From Arthrobacter saudimassiliensis (lineage in GTDB: Bacteria > Actinomycetota > Actinomycetes > Actinomycetales > Micrococcaceae): 64,000 nt of DNA. How positions within the stretch are numbered: position 1 is the stretch's first letter; every line of letters starts with the position of its first letter. Made by a program: the position numbers and the translations under genes. This document shows, piece after piece, positions 56,259 through 64,000 of this stretch. The notes below the pieces were generated by a model. It saw nothing but the letters and a program-made list of their open reading frames with translations. It was not told where the DNA came from and made no database searches. The stretch is from positions 1,364,001-1,428,000 of the forward strand of contig LN483070.1 in NCBI GenBank assembly GCA_900016675.1. The letters are read 5' to 3'.

Positions 56259-56723
56259 CTATCGGCCCAGCCGGTGCAGCAGGGCAGCCAGGACCGGCCG
56301 CTGCCCCTTGACCAGCAGCCGGCGGGCCTCCGCCGCCCCGAACCACCCGGCGTCGTCCATCTCGGGGAACTCGCGGAACCGCCCGGAGCCACGGGGCCAC
56401 TCGAGCTGGAAGGTGTTGCTGGAGATCGCCGCGGGGGAGAACTCGGCCTCGGCCGTGAACACCGTCACGACCTTGCCGGAGGACTGCCGGAACGACCCAA
56501 GTCCGGCGTAGTCCGCCTCAGGGGCAGGGTGGCCCATCTCCTCGGCGAACTCCCTCCGGGCGGCGGTGAACGGGTCCTCTCCCGGGAGGACCTCTCCCTT
56601 GGGAATCGACCAGGCATGGTCCTGCTTCCGCGCCCAGTACGGGCCGCCCATGTGTCCCAGCCAGAATTCCGGGCCGTCGGGCCGCAGCCGGTACAACAGG
56701 ATTCCGGCGCTCTGCACGGCCAT
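56259..56723 (-). CDS. Nudix hydrolase, 154 aa
   Basis: Nudix box GEVLPGEDPFTAARREFAEEMG (residues about 43-64) is complete, with the catalytic Glu pair. The sequence around it (GILLYRLRPDGPEFWLGHMG at the start) and the C-terminal FREFPEMDDAGWFGAAEARR are like actinobacterial NUDIX proteins related to MutT/diadenosine hydrolases; the substrate cannot be fixed. ATG at 56723 used. Confidence 0.92.
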   Translation of the reverse strand: MAVQSAGILLYRLRPDGPEFWLGHMGGPYWARKQDHAWSIPKGEVLPGEDPFTAARREFAEEMGHPAPEADYAGLGSFRQSSGKVVTVFTAEAEFSPAAISSNTFQLEWPRGSGRFREFPEMDDAGWFGAAEARRLLVKGQRPVLAALLHRLGR

Positions 56724-56788
56724 GCTGCCTCCTGTCCGCCGGTCCGTCCGGCCCCTGCCGATGGTACGGCCTCGGGCAGAATGGAAGG

Positions 56789-59383
56789 GTGTTCCCGCAG
56801 CCCGCCTCCGTCCCCGGCCCTTTCGACCTCTCCCGCATCGGACGCGGATTAATCTTCGCCCGGTCCCTGCCGGAGCTTGCGCAGGCCCTGGCGGCGCCCG
56901 GATCGGCAGCCGTGGTGCAGGCACCGCCGGGTACCGGAAAGACCACGCTCGTGCCCCCGCTCGCGGCGAACCTCGCCACGGGCCAAGGCAACGGCGGCAG
57001 GGTGCTCGTCACCCAGCCCCGGCGGGTGGCCGTGCGCTCCGCCGCCCGCCGGCTGGCCGCCCTCGACGGATCCGCGGCGGGCGGCCGGGTCGGCTGGAGC
57101 GTGCGCGGGGAACACCGTGCCGGCCCGGAGACCCTGGTCGAATTCCTCACTCCGGGCCTGCTGCTGCGCCGGCTGCTGGCCGATCCCGCGCTGGCCGGAA
57201 CGTCGGCCGTCGTGCTGGACGAAGTCCATGAGCGCGGACTGGACACGGACCTGCTGCTGGGCCTGCTCGGCGAAGTCCGGCAGCTGCGTCCGGACCTGAC
57301 CCTGGCCGCGATGTCCGCCACCCTCGATGCGGCGCGCTTTGCCACGCTCCTTGGCGGCGGCGAGCCGGGGGAGGTGCCGGTGGTGGATAGCCCGTCCGCG
57401 CTGCATCCGCTCGAGGTCAGATGGGTGCCGGGGCAGGGCCGGAGGCTCGATGAGCGCGGTGTGCGGCGGGAGTTCCTGGCGCACGTGGCCGCGACGGCCG
57501 CCGCAGGCCACGCCCGGCTGGGCCGCGTCGAGCCGGAGGCAGACACCCTTGTGTTCCTTCCGGGTGCGCGCGAGGTCGCCGACGTCGCCGCCCGGCTGCG
57601 GAGCGCGACCTCCGGCTCCGTTGAGGTCCTGGAACTGCACGGCCAGGTCGCCGCCGCCCTCCAGGACCGCGCGGTCGGCGGCCGCGCGGCGGGGGATCCG
57701 TCCCGCATCATCGTCTCGACGGCGCTGGCCGAGTCCTCCCTGACGGTGCCCGGCGTCCGGCTGGTCGTCGACTCCGGACTGTCCCGGGAAGTGCGCAGGG
57801 ACGCTGCGCGGGGCATGAGCGGCCTGGTGACGGTGTCCGCGTCCCGGGCGTCCGCCGACCAGCGGGCCGGCCGTGCCGCCCGCCAGGGGCCGGGGACGGT
57901 GATCCGCTGCTACGACGAGGCGGCCTACGCGGCGGCCCCGGCCCATCCGACGCCGGAGATCGCCGCCGCCGACCTTGCGGGCGCGGCTCTGCTGCTGGCC
58001 TGCTGGGGAACGCCGGAGGGCCGTGGCCTGGCGCTGCCGGACGCCCCGCCCGCCGCGGCCATGGCCGACGCCGTGGCCGTGCTGCGGGAACTGGGTGCCG
58101 TTGACGGGTCGGGCCTGGCAACGCCGCTGGGCCGCCGGCTGGCGGAGGTTCCGGCCGACCCGCGCCTTGCCCGCGCCCTGCTCGACGGCGCCGCATCGGT
58201 GGGCGCGACGGCGGCGGCCGAAGTGGTGGCCATGGTGTCCTCGGACTTCCGCCCGGACGGCGCCGACCTGCCCGGACTGCTGGCGGCCCTCCGGCGCGGC
58301 AGCGAACCGGGAGCCGACAGGTGGCGCGGGGACGCGCGGCGGCTGTCGGACCTCGCCGGCCGCGTGCGCGGGCAGCGGTCCGCGGCGGGCAACGCTGCGG
58401 GCCGGGTGGTGGCCCTCGCCTTCCCGGACCGGGTGGCCCGCCGGGTGCCTGGTGACGGGCCGGAACAATACCTGCTGGCTTCGGGCACGCGTGCAGGCCT
58501 GCCTGCCGGCAGCCGCCTCGCCGGGCAGCCCTGGCTGGCCGTGGCCGAGGTCAGCCGCGCGGCCGGCAGGTCGGCGGCCGGCACCGGAGCCCTGATCCGG
58601 GCCGCGGCCCCGATCGAACCGGCGGACGCCGAAGCGGCGGCCCGGACCCTGATGACCGAGCAGGTGCACGCACGCTTCACCGATGGACGGGTGACCGCCC
58701 GGAGGGTGCGGAGGCTGGGCGCCATCATCCTGTCCGACACGCCGGTGCGCCCCACCCCCGAGGAGGGACGGACCGCCGTCGCCCAGGCGCTGCGCGAGGG
58801 CGGCCTGGACATCATCGGCTTCTCGGAGGCAGCCGATGGCCTGCGCCGCAGGATGGCACTGCTTCACCGGGAGCTTGGCGCGCCGTGGCCGGACGTCTCC
58901 GACACCGCACTGCTGGCCAACCTCGAGGACTGGCTGCTCCCTGAGCTGGAAGCCCTGGCGCAGGGACGGACGGCCGCGGGCGTGGACCTGACGGAACCGC
59001 TGCGCCGCCTGCTGCCGTGGCCGCAGGCGGCGGACTTCGACGAGCTGGTGCCTGAACGGCTTCAGGTACCCAGCGGCTCCCGGGTGCGGATCGCCTACCC
59101 GGAGCCCGGGGACCCCGGGGGTCGTCCGGTGGTCGCGGTAAAGCTCCAGGAGTGCTTCGGATGGGCGCAGACCCCGAGGCTGGTGCGCGGCCGGGTTCCG
59201 GTGCTGTTCCATCTGCTCTCACCGGCGCAGCGGCCGTTGGCGGTGACGGACGACCTGGAGTCCTTCTGGAACGGCCCCTACGGGCAGGTCAGGGCCGAAA
59301 TGCGTGGACGGTATCCCAGGCACCCCTGGCCGGAGGACCCGTGGTCGGTACCGGCCACGGCGCGCACCAAGCCGCGGGCGTGA
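56789..59383 (+). CDS. hrpB: ATP-dependent helicase HrpB, 864 aa
   Basis: DEAH-family RNA helicase. Walker A APPGTGKTT with Lys51, DEVH box (Asp144-His147), MSATLDAARF, second domain with LVVDSGLSREVRRD and RAGRAARQGPG (QRxGRxGR equivalent), then the HrpB-specific C-terminal domain (DLTEPLRRLLPWPQAADFDELVP, VKLQECFGWAQTPRL). Its cellular role is unclear even in E. coli. GTG start at 56789; CAGAAT (56778-56783) five bases earlier suggests a leaderless message. Confidence 0.96.
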   Translation: MFPQPASVPGPFDLSRIGRGLIFARSLPELAQALAAPGSAAVVQAPPGTGKTTLVPPLAANLATGQGNGGRVLVTQPRRVAVRSAARRLAALDGSAAGGRVGWSVRGEHRAGPETLVEFLTPGLLLRRLLADPALAGTSAVVLDEVHERGLDTDLLLGLLGEVRQLRPDLTLAAMSATLDAARFATLLGGGEPGEVPVVDSPSALHPLEVRWVPGQGRRLDERGVRREFLAHVAATAAAGHARLGRVEPEADTLVFLPGAREVADVAARLRSATSGSVEVLELHGQVAAALQDRAVGGRAAGDPSRIIVSTALAESSLTVPGVRLVVDSGLSREVRRDAARGMSGLVTVSASRASADQRAGRAARQGPGTVIRCYDEAAYAAAPAHPTPEIAAADLAGAALLLACWGTPEGRGLALPDAPPAAAMADAVAVLRELGAVDGSGLATPLGRRLAEVPADPRLARALLDGAASVGATAAAEVVAMVSSDFRPDGADLPGLLAALRRGSEPGADRWRGDARRLSDLAGRVRGQRSAAGNAAGRVVALAFPDRVARRVPGDGPEQYLLASGTRAGLPAGSRLAGQPWLAVAEVSRAAGRSAAGTGALIRAAAPIEPADAEAAARTLMTEQVHARFTDGRVTARRVRRLGAIILSDTPVRPTPEEGRTAVAQALREGGLDIIGFSEAADGLRRRMALLHRELGAPWPDVSDTALLANLEDWLLPELEALAQGRTAAGVDLTEPLRRLLPWPQAADFDELVPERLQVPSGSRVRIAYPEPGDPGGRPVVAVKLQECFGWAQTPRLVRGRVPVLFHLLSPAQRPLAVTDDLESFWNGPYGQVRAEMRGRYPRHPWPEDPWSVPATARTKPRA

Positions 59384-59459
59384 CGGGGCGTGGCCAGCGG
59401 GCGGCGCCGGCACGCGGCGGGGCCCACGGTGGTTCATCAACCGGAACGGCCGTTAAGCG

Positions 59460-59500
59460 GGAACGGACACCCGGCCCCGCGGGGGCCGAATGTCCGTTCC
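59460..59500. terminator. Bidirectional terminator between hrpB and the NlpC/P60 gene
   Basis: GGAACGGACA (59460-59469) and TGTCCGTTCC (59491-59500) pair, with an inner stem CGGCCCC/GGGGCCG around GCG. Both genes converge here. Confidence 0.82.
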
Positions 59501-59539
59501 TGCTCCTGCTGTTCCGGCGCCGGTGCGCCGCAGCAGCCG

Positions 59540-60430
59540 CTACGCTACGCGGTAGTAAGCCGCGCCGGAGCCGACGTTGGCGGAGTTGATGACCGTCTGG
59601 TTGCCGTTCCAGCCGCTGTGGATGGCCTGGCCGTCGCCGATGTAGATGGCGATGTGGGCGAAGCCCATGCCGCCGTCGGCGTAGTAGATCAGGTCACCCG
59701 GCTGCGGGTCGGACACGGGAGTGCCGTAGGCAGCCAGCTGGGCCGGGGCCAGGTCGCCCACGGAATGGCCGGCGGCGCGCAGCGCCACCTCGACCAGGAC
59801 GGTGCAGTCCTGGACGGCGCCCATCTGGGCGTAGGCCGAGTTGAGGATGATCTGGTTGGTGGCCGTGGCGGCCGCGGCCGCGGGGGCCGGGGTCACGTCG
59901 ACGGACTGGGTGCTGAAGGTGCCCAGGTCGGTCGGAGCAGCCGCAGCCGCCGGAGCGGCGTAGGTCTCCGTGTAGGAGGCGGCGGTGTACTCGACTGCTG
60001 CCGGTGCGGCGGTGGCCTCGCCGGCGTAGGTGATGACGTCGCCCGGGTAGATGATGGACTCCATGCCCAGCCCGTTCAGGCTGAAGATGCTGTCCAGGCT
60101 CACGCCGTAGGTGGCGGCGATCTGGCCGAGGGTGTCTCCGGCAACCACGGTGTGGGTGCCGGCCGGCGCTGCCTCAGCGGCGACGGTCTCCGCGGCGGGG
60201 GCCGGTGCGGCGGCCACGGGAGCGGCGGGTGCCGCAGCCGGAGCCGGGGTGTAGGAATCGTTGGCGACGACGCCGGCCTGGGCCGGGGCGGCCATGCCGA
60301 GCATCAGGCCGGACCCTGCGGCAACTGCGGCAGCGGTTCCGCCGATGGTGCGTCCGCGGCCGAGGGCGGCCTTGGAGATGGTCAGCCAGGCGGAAGTCTC
60401 TGCGCGGTGGCGTGCACGGGTGTTGGACAT
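59540..60430 (-). CDS. Secreted LysM + NlpC/P60 cell-wall hydrolase, 296 aa
   Basis: Peptidoglycan endopeptidase. Signal peptide, cleaved after AAPAQA (residue 52). One LysM domain at 92-136 (THTVVAGDTLGQIAATYGVS), which binds peptidoglycan. An Ala/Pro-rich linker of about 50 residues. NlpC/P60 domain with catalytic Cys209 (QDCTVLV), His259 (GFAHIAIYIGDGQ) and a following polar residue region (AIHSGWNGNQ). Preceded by a c-di-AMP riboswitch, so expression is tied to that signal, as for Rpf-type hydrolases. Confidence 0.94.
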   Translation of the reverse strand: MSNTRARHRAETSAWLTISKAALGRGRTIGGTAAAVAAGSGLMLGMAAPAQAGVVANDSYTPAPAAAPAAPVAAAPAPAAETVAAEAAPAGTHTVVAGDTLGQIAATYGVSLDSIFSLNGLGMESIIYPGDVITYAGEATAAPAAVEYTAASYTETYAAPAAAAAPTDLGTFSTQSVDVTPAPAAAAATATNQIILNSAYAQMGAVQDCTVLVEVALRAAGHSVGDLAPAQLAAYGTPVSDPQPGDLIYYADGGMGFAHIAIYIGDGQAIHSGWNGNQTVINSANVGSGAAYYRVA

Positions 60431-60439
60431 GTTGTTACC

Positions 60440-60615
60440 TCTCCCTGTACCTGCGAGGTGAGCTGTCGGATGCGGATGGGAGTCACCCGGCTGCCGGAAG
60501 GCCGGCAAGCTTAACCCCTAGGATTCGTGGAACCCGGAACTGGTTCCCCCGCCCCTGCCATGGTGGTGATCTTTTGGACCTCGGAACCGGTGGCAAGGTT
60601 CGGTATCCGACCCGA
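60440..60615 (-). ncRNA. c-di-AMP riboswitch (ydaO/yuaA type)
   Basis: On the minus strand upstream of the LysM-NlpC gene, the conserved 3' block CCGACAGCTCACCTCGCAGG (about 60443-60464) is typical of the ydaO class, together with GGATACCGAACCTTGCC at the 5' side, GGGGGAACC and AGGGGTTAAGC segments, and a hairpin GCCGGCCTTCCGGC between. Boundaries are approximate. In actinobacteria this class precedes cell-wall hydrolase genes. Confidence 0.88.
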
Positions 60616-60925
60616 GGGCGCCGCGCTGGGGGAGCGGCACGAAAAGAACACTACACATCGATCACGGTTTGATAACCATTGGATATCGAGTTTGTTATTA
60701 AGCTCTCAGAACTTGACGCCGCGACTCGCAGCCGATACTCAAAACGTCGTCGCAGGTCAGGTCGGGAGTTCGGGGCACGGCTCTGCGAAACGCCGGGATT
60801 CGCTCCGTCGGCAAAGATTACGACCCGCTCTTGACCGCATCCTGCGGGAGTGATCCGCACGAAGGTGCCGCAGCACCGTCCCGGTATGGATTCAGCCTCC
60901 CTCCACGAGAAGGGCACGCCTCACG
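60616..60925. other. Promoter region of the NlpC/P60 gene
   Basis: About 310 bp, locally AT-rich around 60640-60720, between the riboswitch and the trkH promoter. It should hold the minus-strand promoter for the riboswitch transcript. No gene seen. Confidence 0.5.
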
Positions 60926-60960
60926 CTGACTGCGGAGGCGGGCCGCGGTAGCGTCAACAC
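60926..60960 (+). promoter_or_regulatory. Leaderless promoter of trkH
   Basis: CTGACT (60926-60931), 17 bp, TAGCGT (60949-60954), six bases, then GTG 60961. No SD; spacing puts the transcript start on the GTG. Confidence 0.6.
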
Positions 60961-62322
60961 GTGGCCAGACCCCAGGGCGTGCTCCGCGCACGTCCCCGCC
61001 GCCGTCCGCCTCCCGCCCGCACCGTGCTGGGGGGATTCGCAGCCGCGGCCGCCGGCGGAACAGGGCTGCTGCTTCTTCCCGGCGCCACCGAGAGGCCCGG
61101 CGGGGCGTCGTTCATCGAGGCGCTGTTCACCGCGGTCTCCGCGCTCTGCGTGACCGGCCTGGTCGTCGTCGACACCCCCGGACACTGGAGCAGCTTCGGC
61201 GAGTGCGTGATCCTGGTGCTCATCCAGATCGGCGGACTGGGGGTGATGACCACCGGCGCCGTCATCGGGCTGGCGGTCGCGCGCCGGCTGAGCCTGCGCA
61301 CCAGGCTCACCGCGGCGGCCGAAGCCGGCGGCGGGCGGCCGGTGAACGCGCCTGAGGTGATCCTCGGCGTCCTTCGCATCACGGTGCTGACCGAAGCCGC
61401 CGTCGCGGTGATCCTCACGCTCCAGTTCGCCCTCACCTACGGCATGCCCTGGGACCAGGCGTCGTGGTACGGGGTCTTCCACGCCGTCTCGGCCTTCAAC
61501 AACGCGGGCTTTTCCCTCTTCAGCGACAACCTTGCGGGCTTCGCTGCGGACCCCGTGGTCTGCCTGTCCATCAGTGCGGCGGTGATCCTCGGCGGGCTGG
61601 GCTTTCCGGTGCTGATGCAGCTGCGCCGCCGGCCGTTCACGCCGCTGGCCTGGTCGCTGAACACGCGGCTCGTCCTGCTGGGAACGGGGGTGCTGCTGGC
61701 CGCCGGCACCCTGCTGGTGCTGCTGGTCGAAAGCGGCAACCCGCGCACCCTGGGACCGCTGAACTGGCCGGCCCGCCTGCTGGCAGCCTTCTTCCAGTCC
61801 GTGCAGACCCGCACGGCCGGGTTCTCCAGCATCAACATCGCGGAGATGGATCCGCTCTCCTGGCTCGGCATGGACCTGCTCATGTTCATCGGCGGCGGCC
61901 CGGCCGGCACGGCCGGAGGCATCAAGGTCACCACCTTCATGGTGCTGATCTACGTGGTCGCGGCCGAGCTGCGCGGCGGCGCGTCCGTGACCATGCTCGG
62001 CAAGCGGCTCGGCAGCCAGGTGCCGCGGGAGGCGATCACCATGCTGCTGGCGGCGGCCGCCCTGGTCCTGGCCGCCACCGGGTTCCTGATGGCCGTGACG
62101 GATTTCGGGCTGGACGTCCTGCTGCTCGAAACCACCTCCGCCTTCGGAACGGTCGGACTCAGCGCCGGGATCTCCGCCGCCATCGGGCCGGTCGGGCAAT
62201 CCGTGCTGGTGGTCCTGATGTTCGTCGGCAGGCTGGGTCCGCTCCTCCTGGCGGCGGGCCTCGCCCTGCGCAGCCGCAGGTCCCGGGTCGAGCTCCCGGA
62301 AGAGAGGCCGATCATTGGCTAG
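60961..62322 (+). CDS. trkH: TrkH/KtrB-type potassium uptake channel subunit, 453 aa
   Basis: Four repeats of the MPM type with selectivity-filter glycines: FTAVSALCVTGLVV, FHAVSAFNNAGFSLFS, VQTRTAGFSSINI and TSAFGTVGLSAGIS (each Gly-containing). About eleven hydrophobic segments. With the adjacent TrkA/KtrA-like subunit it forms a potassium uptake system driven by membrane potential or sodium. GTG start. It overlaps trkA by 8 bp. Confidence 0.95.
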   Translation: MARPQGVLRARPRRRPPPARTVLGGFAAAAAGGTGLLLLPGATERPGGASFIEALFTAVSALCVTGLVVVDTPGHWSSFGECVILVLIQIGGLGVMTTGAVIGLAVARRLSLRTRLTAAAEAGGGRPVNAPEVILGVLRITVLTEAAVAVILTLQFALTYGMPWDQASWYGVFHAVSAFNNAGFSLFSDNLAGFAADPVVCLSISAAVILGGLGFPVLMQLRRRPFTPLAWSLNTRLVLLGTGVLLAAGTLLVLLVESGNPRTLGPLNWPARLLAAFFQSVQTRTAGFSSINIAEMDPLSWLGMDLLMFIGGGPAGTAGGIKVTTFMVLIYVVAAELRGGASVTMLGKRLGSQVPREAITMLLAAAALVLAATGFLMAVTDFGLDVLLLETTSAFGTVGLSAGISAAIGPVGQSVLVVLMFVGRLGPLLLAAGLALRSRRSRVELPEERPIIG

Positions 62323-63010
62323 GCACAGGTTCCTGCCGGGAAACAGGGCCGCAAGGATGGCGGGGACGGACGCGGTCGCCATCATCGGCCTCGGCCGGTT
62401 CGGCCGCTCGGTGGCGCTGGAACTGATGGCACACGGCACCGACGTGCTGGGCATCGACCATCGCCCCCAGGTGGTGCAGGCGCTGGACGGCCGGCTGACC
62501 TACGTCGTGACGGCCGATGCCACCGACGAACAGGTCCTTCGAGAACTCTCCGTCCCCGACTTCGATCGCGTGGTGGTCGCGATCGGCAGCGACGTCGGCA
62601 TGAGCGTGCTCACCACGTCCCTGCTGCTGCGCTTCGGAATCCCGCAGATCTGGGCGGAGGCCGTCAGCGAGGCGCACGGCACCATCCTCGACCAGCTGGG
62701 CATCCGGCACGTGGTTTTTCCCGAGGCGGACATGGGGCGGCGGACGGCACACCTGGTCAGCGGAAGCGTCCTGGACTACTCACAGATCGGCGGGGACTTC
62801 GCCGTCGTGGAGACCACCCCCCACCGGGCCATCCGCAGTATTCCCCTGCAGCAGGCGGGGATCCTGGACCGCTACGGGGTCCAGGTGGTCGCTGTCCGCA
62901 AGGCGACCGGGGCCTGGCACTTCGTCACCCCGCAGACCGTGCTCGAGGCGGACGACACGGTGCTGGTGGCCGGTCCCGCCGCCAGCGTCGAGAGGTTCGA
63001 CAGGCTCTAG
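62315..63010 (+). CDS. trkA: TrkA/KtrA regulatory subunit, 231 aa
   Basis: RCK protein that gates the channel. Rossmann GLGRFGRS at residues 25-32 binds NAD/ATP; TDVLGIDHRPQVV and TADATDEQVLRELSV follow; RCK_C domain at about 150-231 (SGSVLDYSQIGGDFAVVE, TVLEADDTVLVAG), the site where c-di-AMP binds in KtrA relatives. TTG start at 62315, overlapping trkH. The order channel then regulator is the common one. Confidence 0.95.
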   Translation: MARHRFLPGNRAARMAGTDAVAIIGLGRFGRSVALELMAHGTDVLGIDHRPQVVQALDGRLTYVVTADATDEQVLRELSVPDFDRVVVAIGSDVGMSVLTTSLLLRFGIPQIWAEAVSEAHGTILDQLGIRHVVFPEADMGRRTAHLVSGSVLDYSQIGGDFAVVETTPHRAIRSIPLQQAGILDRYGVQVVAVRKATGAWHFVTPQTVLEADDTVLVAGPAASVERFDRL

Positions 63011-63185
63011 GCGCGGCCCGGCCGGGTGATGCACGCAGATGCCCGGGTGGACCCGGGCAGGAGGGCGCCGCGGTAGGCAACGGCGCGGCCGAGGGGCACA
63101 ATACCCACCGGCACCGGAAGCCGTGTCCCCGGCCGGGGGCAGCCCGCCGGCAGGGGACATGGGACACAGGGATACAGGAGACGTC

Positions 63186-63464
63186 ATGGAAAGCAGATCG
63201 GATTTTCTCAGCGGCGTGATGATCGGCGGGCTGGCCGTCAGCGGGGTCGCCCTTGCAGGCCTGGCCGTCGGGGCAGCGGCCATCGGCAACCTGGCGGTCC
63301 GCCGCGCCGCCCTGGGCAACGTCGTCGTCAAACGGCTGCAGATCGGGGAACTCGACATCCGGCGTTCCGTGGGCGTGGGCCTCGCCCCGGAGGCGCTGGA
63401 CCTGGGCTCGGAGCCCGGAAGCGGGCCCGGCTCCGTGGCGCCCCCGCCGGGACCGTCCGTCTGA
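63186..63464 (+). CDS. Small hypothetical protein with pentapeptide-like heptads, 92 aa
   Basis: ATG 63186 with SD GGAGACG. The first third is hydrophobic and Gly/Ala/Val-rich (FLSGVMIGGLAVSGVALAGL); the middle repeats a pattern A-x-G-N-L/V-x-V-R/K (AAIGNLAVRR, AALGNVVVKR, LQIGELDIRR) that resembles pentapeptide or beta-helical repeats; the tail is Pro/Gly/Ser-rich. Likely membrane-associated. Not recognised. Confidence 0.6.
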   Translation: MESRSDFLSGVMIGGLAVSGVALAGLAVGAAAIGNLAVRRAALGNVVVKRLQIGELDIRRSVGVGLAPEALDLGSEPGSGPGSVAPPPGPSV

Positions 63465-63475
63465 GTTCCGCCGGA

Positions 63476-64000
63476 TCAGGGCCCTTCGCCCGCGCCCGTG
63501 GCCGCCGGCCCGCCGTCGGCCCCGGGGGAGGTGGCTGCGGGTGCAAGCTGCTCCACCCGCACCTCCCACGGGCGCAGGACACGGGCATCGCCGGTGTCCA
63601 CATAGTTGCCGAGCACCCTGATCCCCGTGCGCTGGTCGGCGGGAAGCTCCAGGTCCTTCGCCGAGACGTTGCCCAGCACGAGCAGCTCCTCGCCCTGGAG
63701 CGAACGCACATAGGCGAGCAGCCGCGGATGGGCCGCCTGGACGAGCCGGAACTCGCCGAGGGAGACCACCCTGGACTTGTGCCGGAGCCGGATCAGCCGC
63801 CGGTAGTAACGGAAGATCGACTTCTCCGCCGCGCGGTCGGCCGCGACATTGATGTGGCGGTAGTTCGGGTTCACGTCGATCCAGGGCGTGCCGTTCGTGA
63901 ACCCGGCATGGGGCGCATCGGACCACTGCATCGGTGTCCGCGCGTTGTCACGGCTGCTGCGGGCAAGGGTGCGCAGCGCCGACGCGGAACTGATCCCGCT
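63476..64000 (-). CDS. GH13 alpha-glucosidase, C-terminal part
   Basis: Runs off the right edge; the 5' part of the gene is outside. Readable segments NARTPMQWSDAPHAGFTNG, NPNYRHINVAADRA and FRYYRRLIRLRHKSRVVSLG are the catalytic-barrel end of oligo-1,6-glucosidase/alpha-glucosidase enzymes; the C-terminal beta domain (LLVLGNVSAKDLELP) and a short Ala/Gly-rich tail follow. Catalytic Asp and Glu are outside the window. Confidence 0.92.
   Translation of the reverse strand, partial: SGISSASALRTLARSSRDNARTPMQWSDAPHAGFTNGTPWIDVNPNYRHINVAADRAAEKSIFRYYRRLIRLRHKSRVVSLGEFRLVQAAHPRLLAYVRSLQGEELLVLGNVSAKDLELPADQRTGIRVLGNYVDTGDARVLRPWEVRVEQLAPAATSPGADGGPAATGAGEGP

Overview
The window is high-G+C bacterial chromosome with leaderless or SD-preceded genes, many GTG/TTG starts and short overlaps between operon genes. 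The gene set (PdtaR-type ANTAR regulator, mycothiol-enzyme-like TIGR03085 protein, RibM riboflavin transporter, TIGR02234 and HGxxPAAW membrane proteins inside the trp cluster, a c-di-AMP leader before a LysM-NlpC/P60 gene) points to an actinobacterium, most likely Arthrobacter-like (Micrococcaceae). The family assignment is inference from gene content; no database was searched.

Layout. 1-8.4 kb: housekeeping genes (partial msrB, stress-type protein, alpha/beta hydrolase, a TetR/MFS divergent pair with tandem operators, ybaK, sufE, sseA, TM2 protein, zapE, MT0933-type antitoxin). 8.6-9.6 kb: a tRNA cluster (Gly-Val-Gly-Val-Cys-Gly on the minus strand, Val on the plus strand), partly built by tandem duplication. 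9.7-14.6 kb: PD-(D/E)XK nuclease-like protein, def-fmt-rsmB-rpe. 14.7-19.4 kb: an FMN riboswitch, then ribM-ribD-ribE-ribB-ribA-ribH, a complete riboflavin uptake and synthesis unit.

19.4-31.7 kb is an accessory block lying between ribH and hisE. It holds a LysR/EamA pair, a DUF998 gene stopped by a nonsense codon, two convergent MFS exporters that overlap at their 3' ends, a DUF2231 protein, and a run of gene remnants (EthD-like, a frameshifted monooxygenase-like fragment, a headless lipoprotein-like fragment). It then holds a roughly 1,060-residue RHS repeat gene with a lower-G+C tip and a small two-helix membrane protein next to it, a UmuC C-terminal remnant, and a serine-resolvase remnant with two frameshifts and a stop. 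It reads as a site of repeated insertion and decay. The RHS tip plus small membrane protein is the best candidate for an undescribed effector/immunity pair, though the RHS gene is frameshifted just after its signal peptide.

31.7-49.5 kb: amino-acid biosynthesis (hisE-hisG, hisF, an alcohol dehydrogenase, a TIGR03085 protein, hisI-trpE-TIGR02234-HGxxPAAW-trpC-trpB-trpA-lgt, then gltB-gltD). trpD, trpG and trpF are not in the window. 49.6-56.2 kb: TetR/flavin oxidoreductase pair, pyk, pdtaR, tRNA-Leu, glsA and an SDR. 56.2-64 kb: Nudix hydrolase, hrpB, a LysM-NlpC/P60 cell-wall hydrolase behind a c-di-AMP riboswitch, a TrkH/TrkA potassium uptake pair (potassium transport is itself a known c-di-AMP target), a small protein, and the C-terminus of a GH13 alpha-glucosidase running off the right edge.
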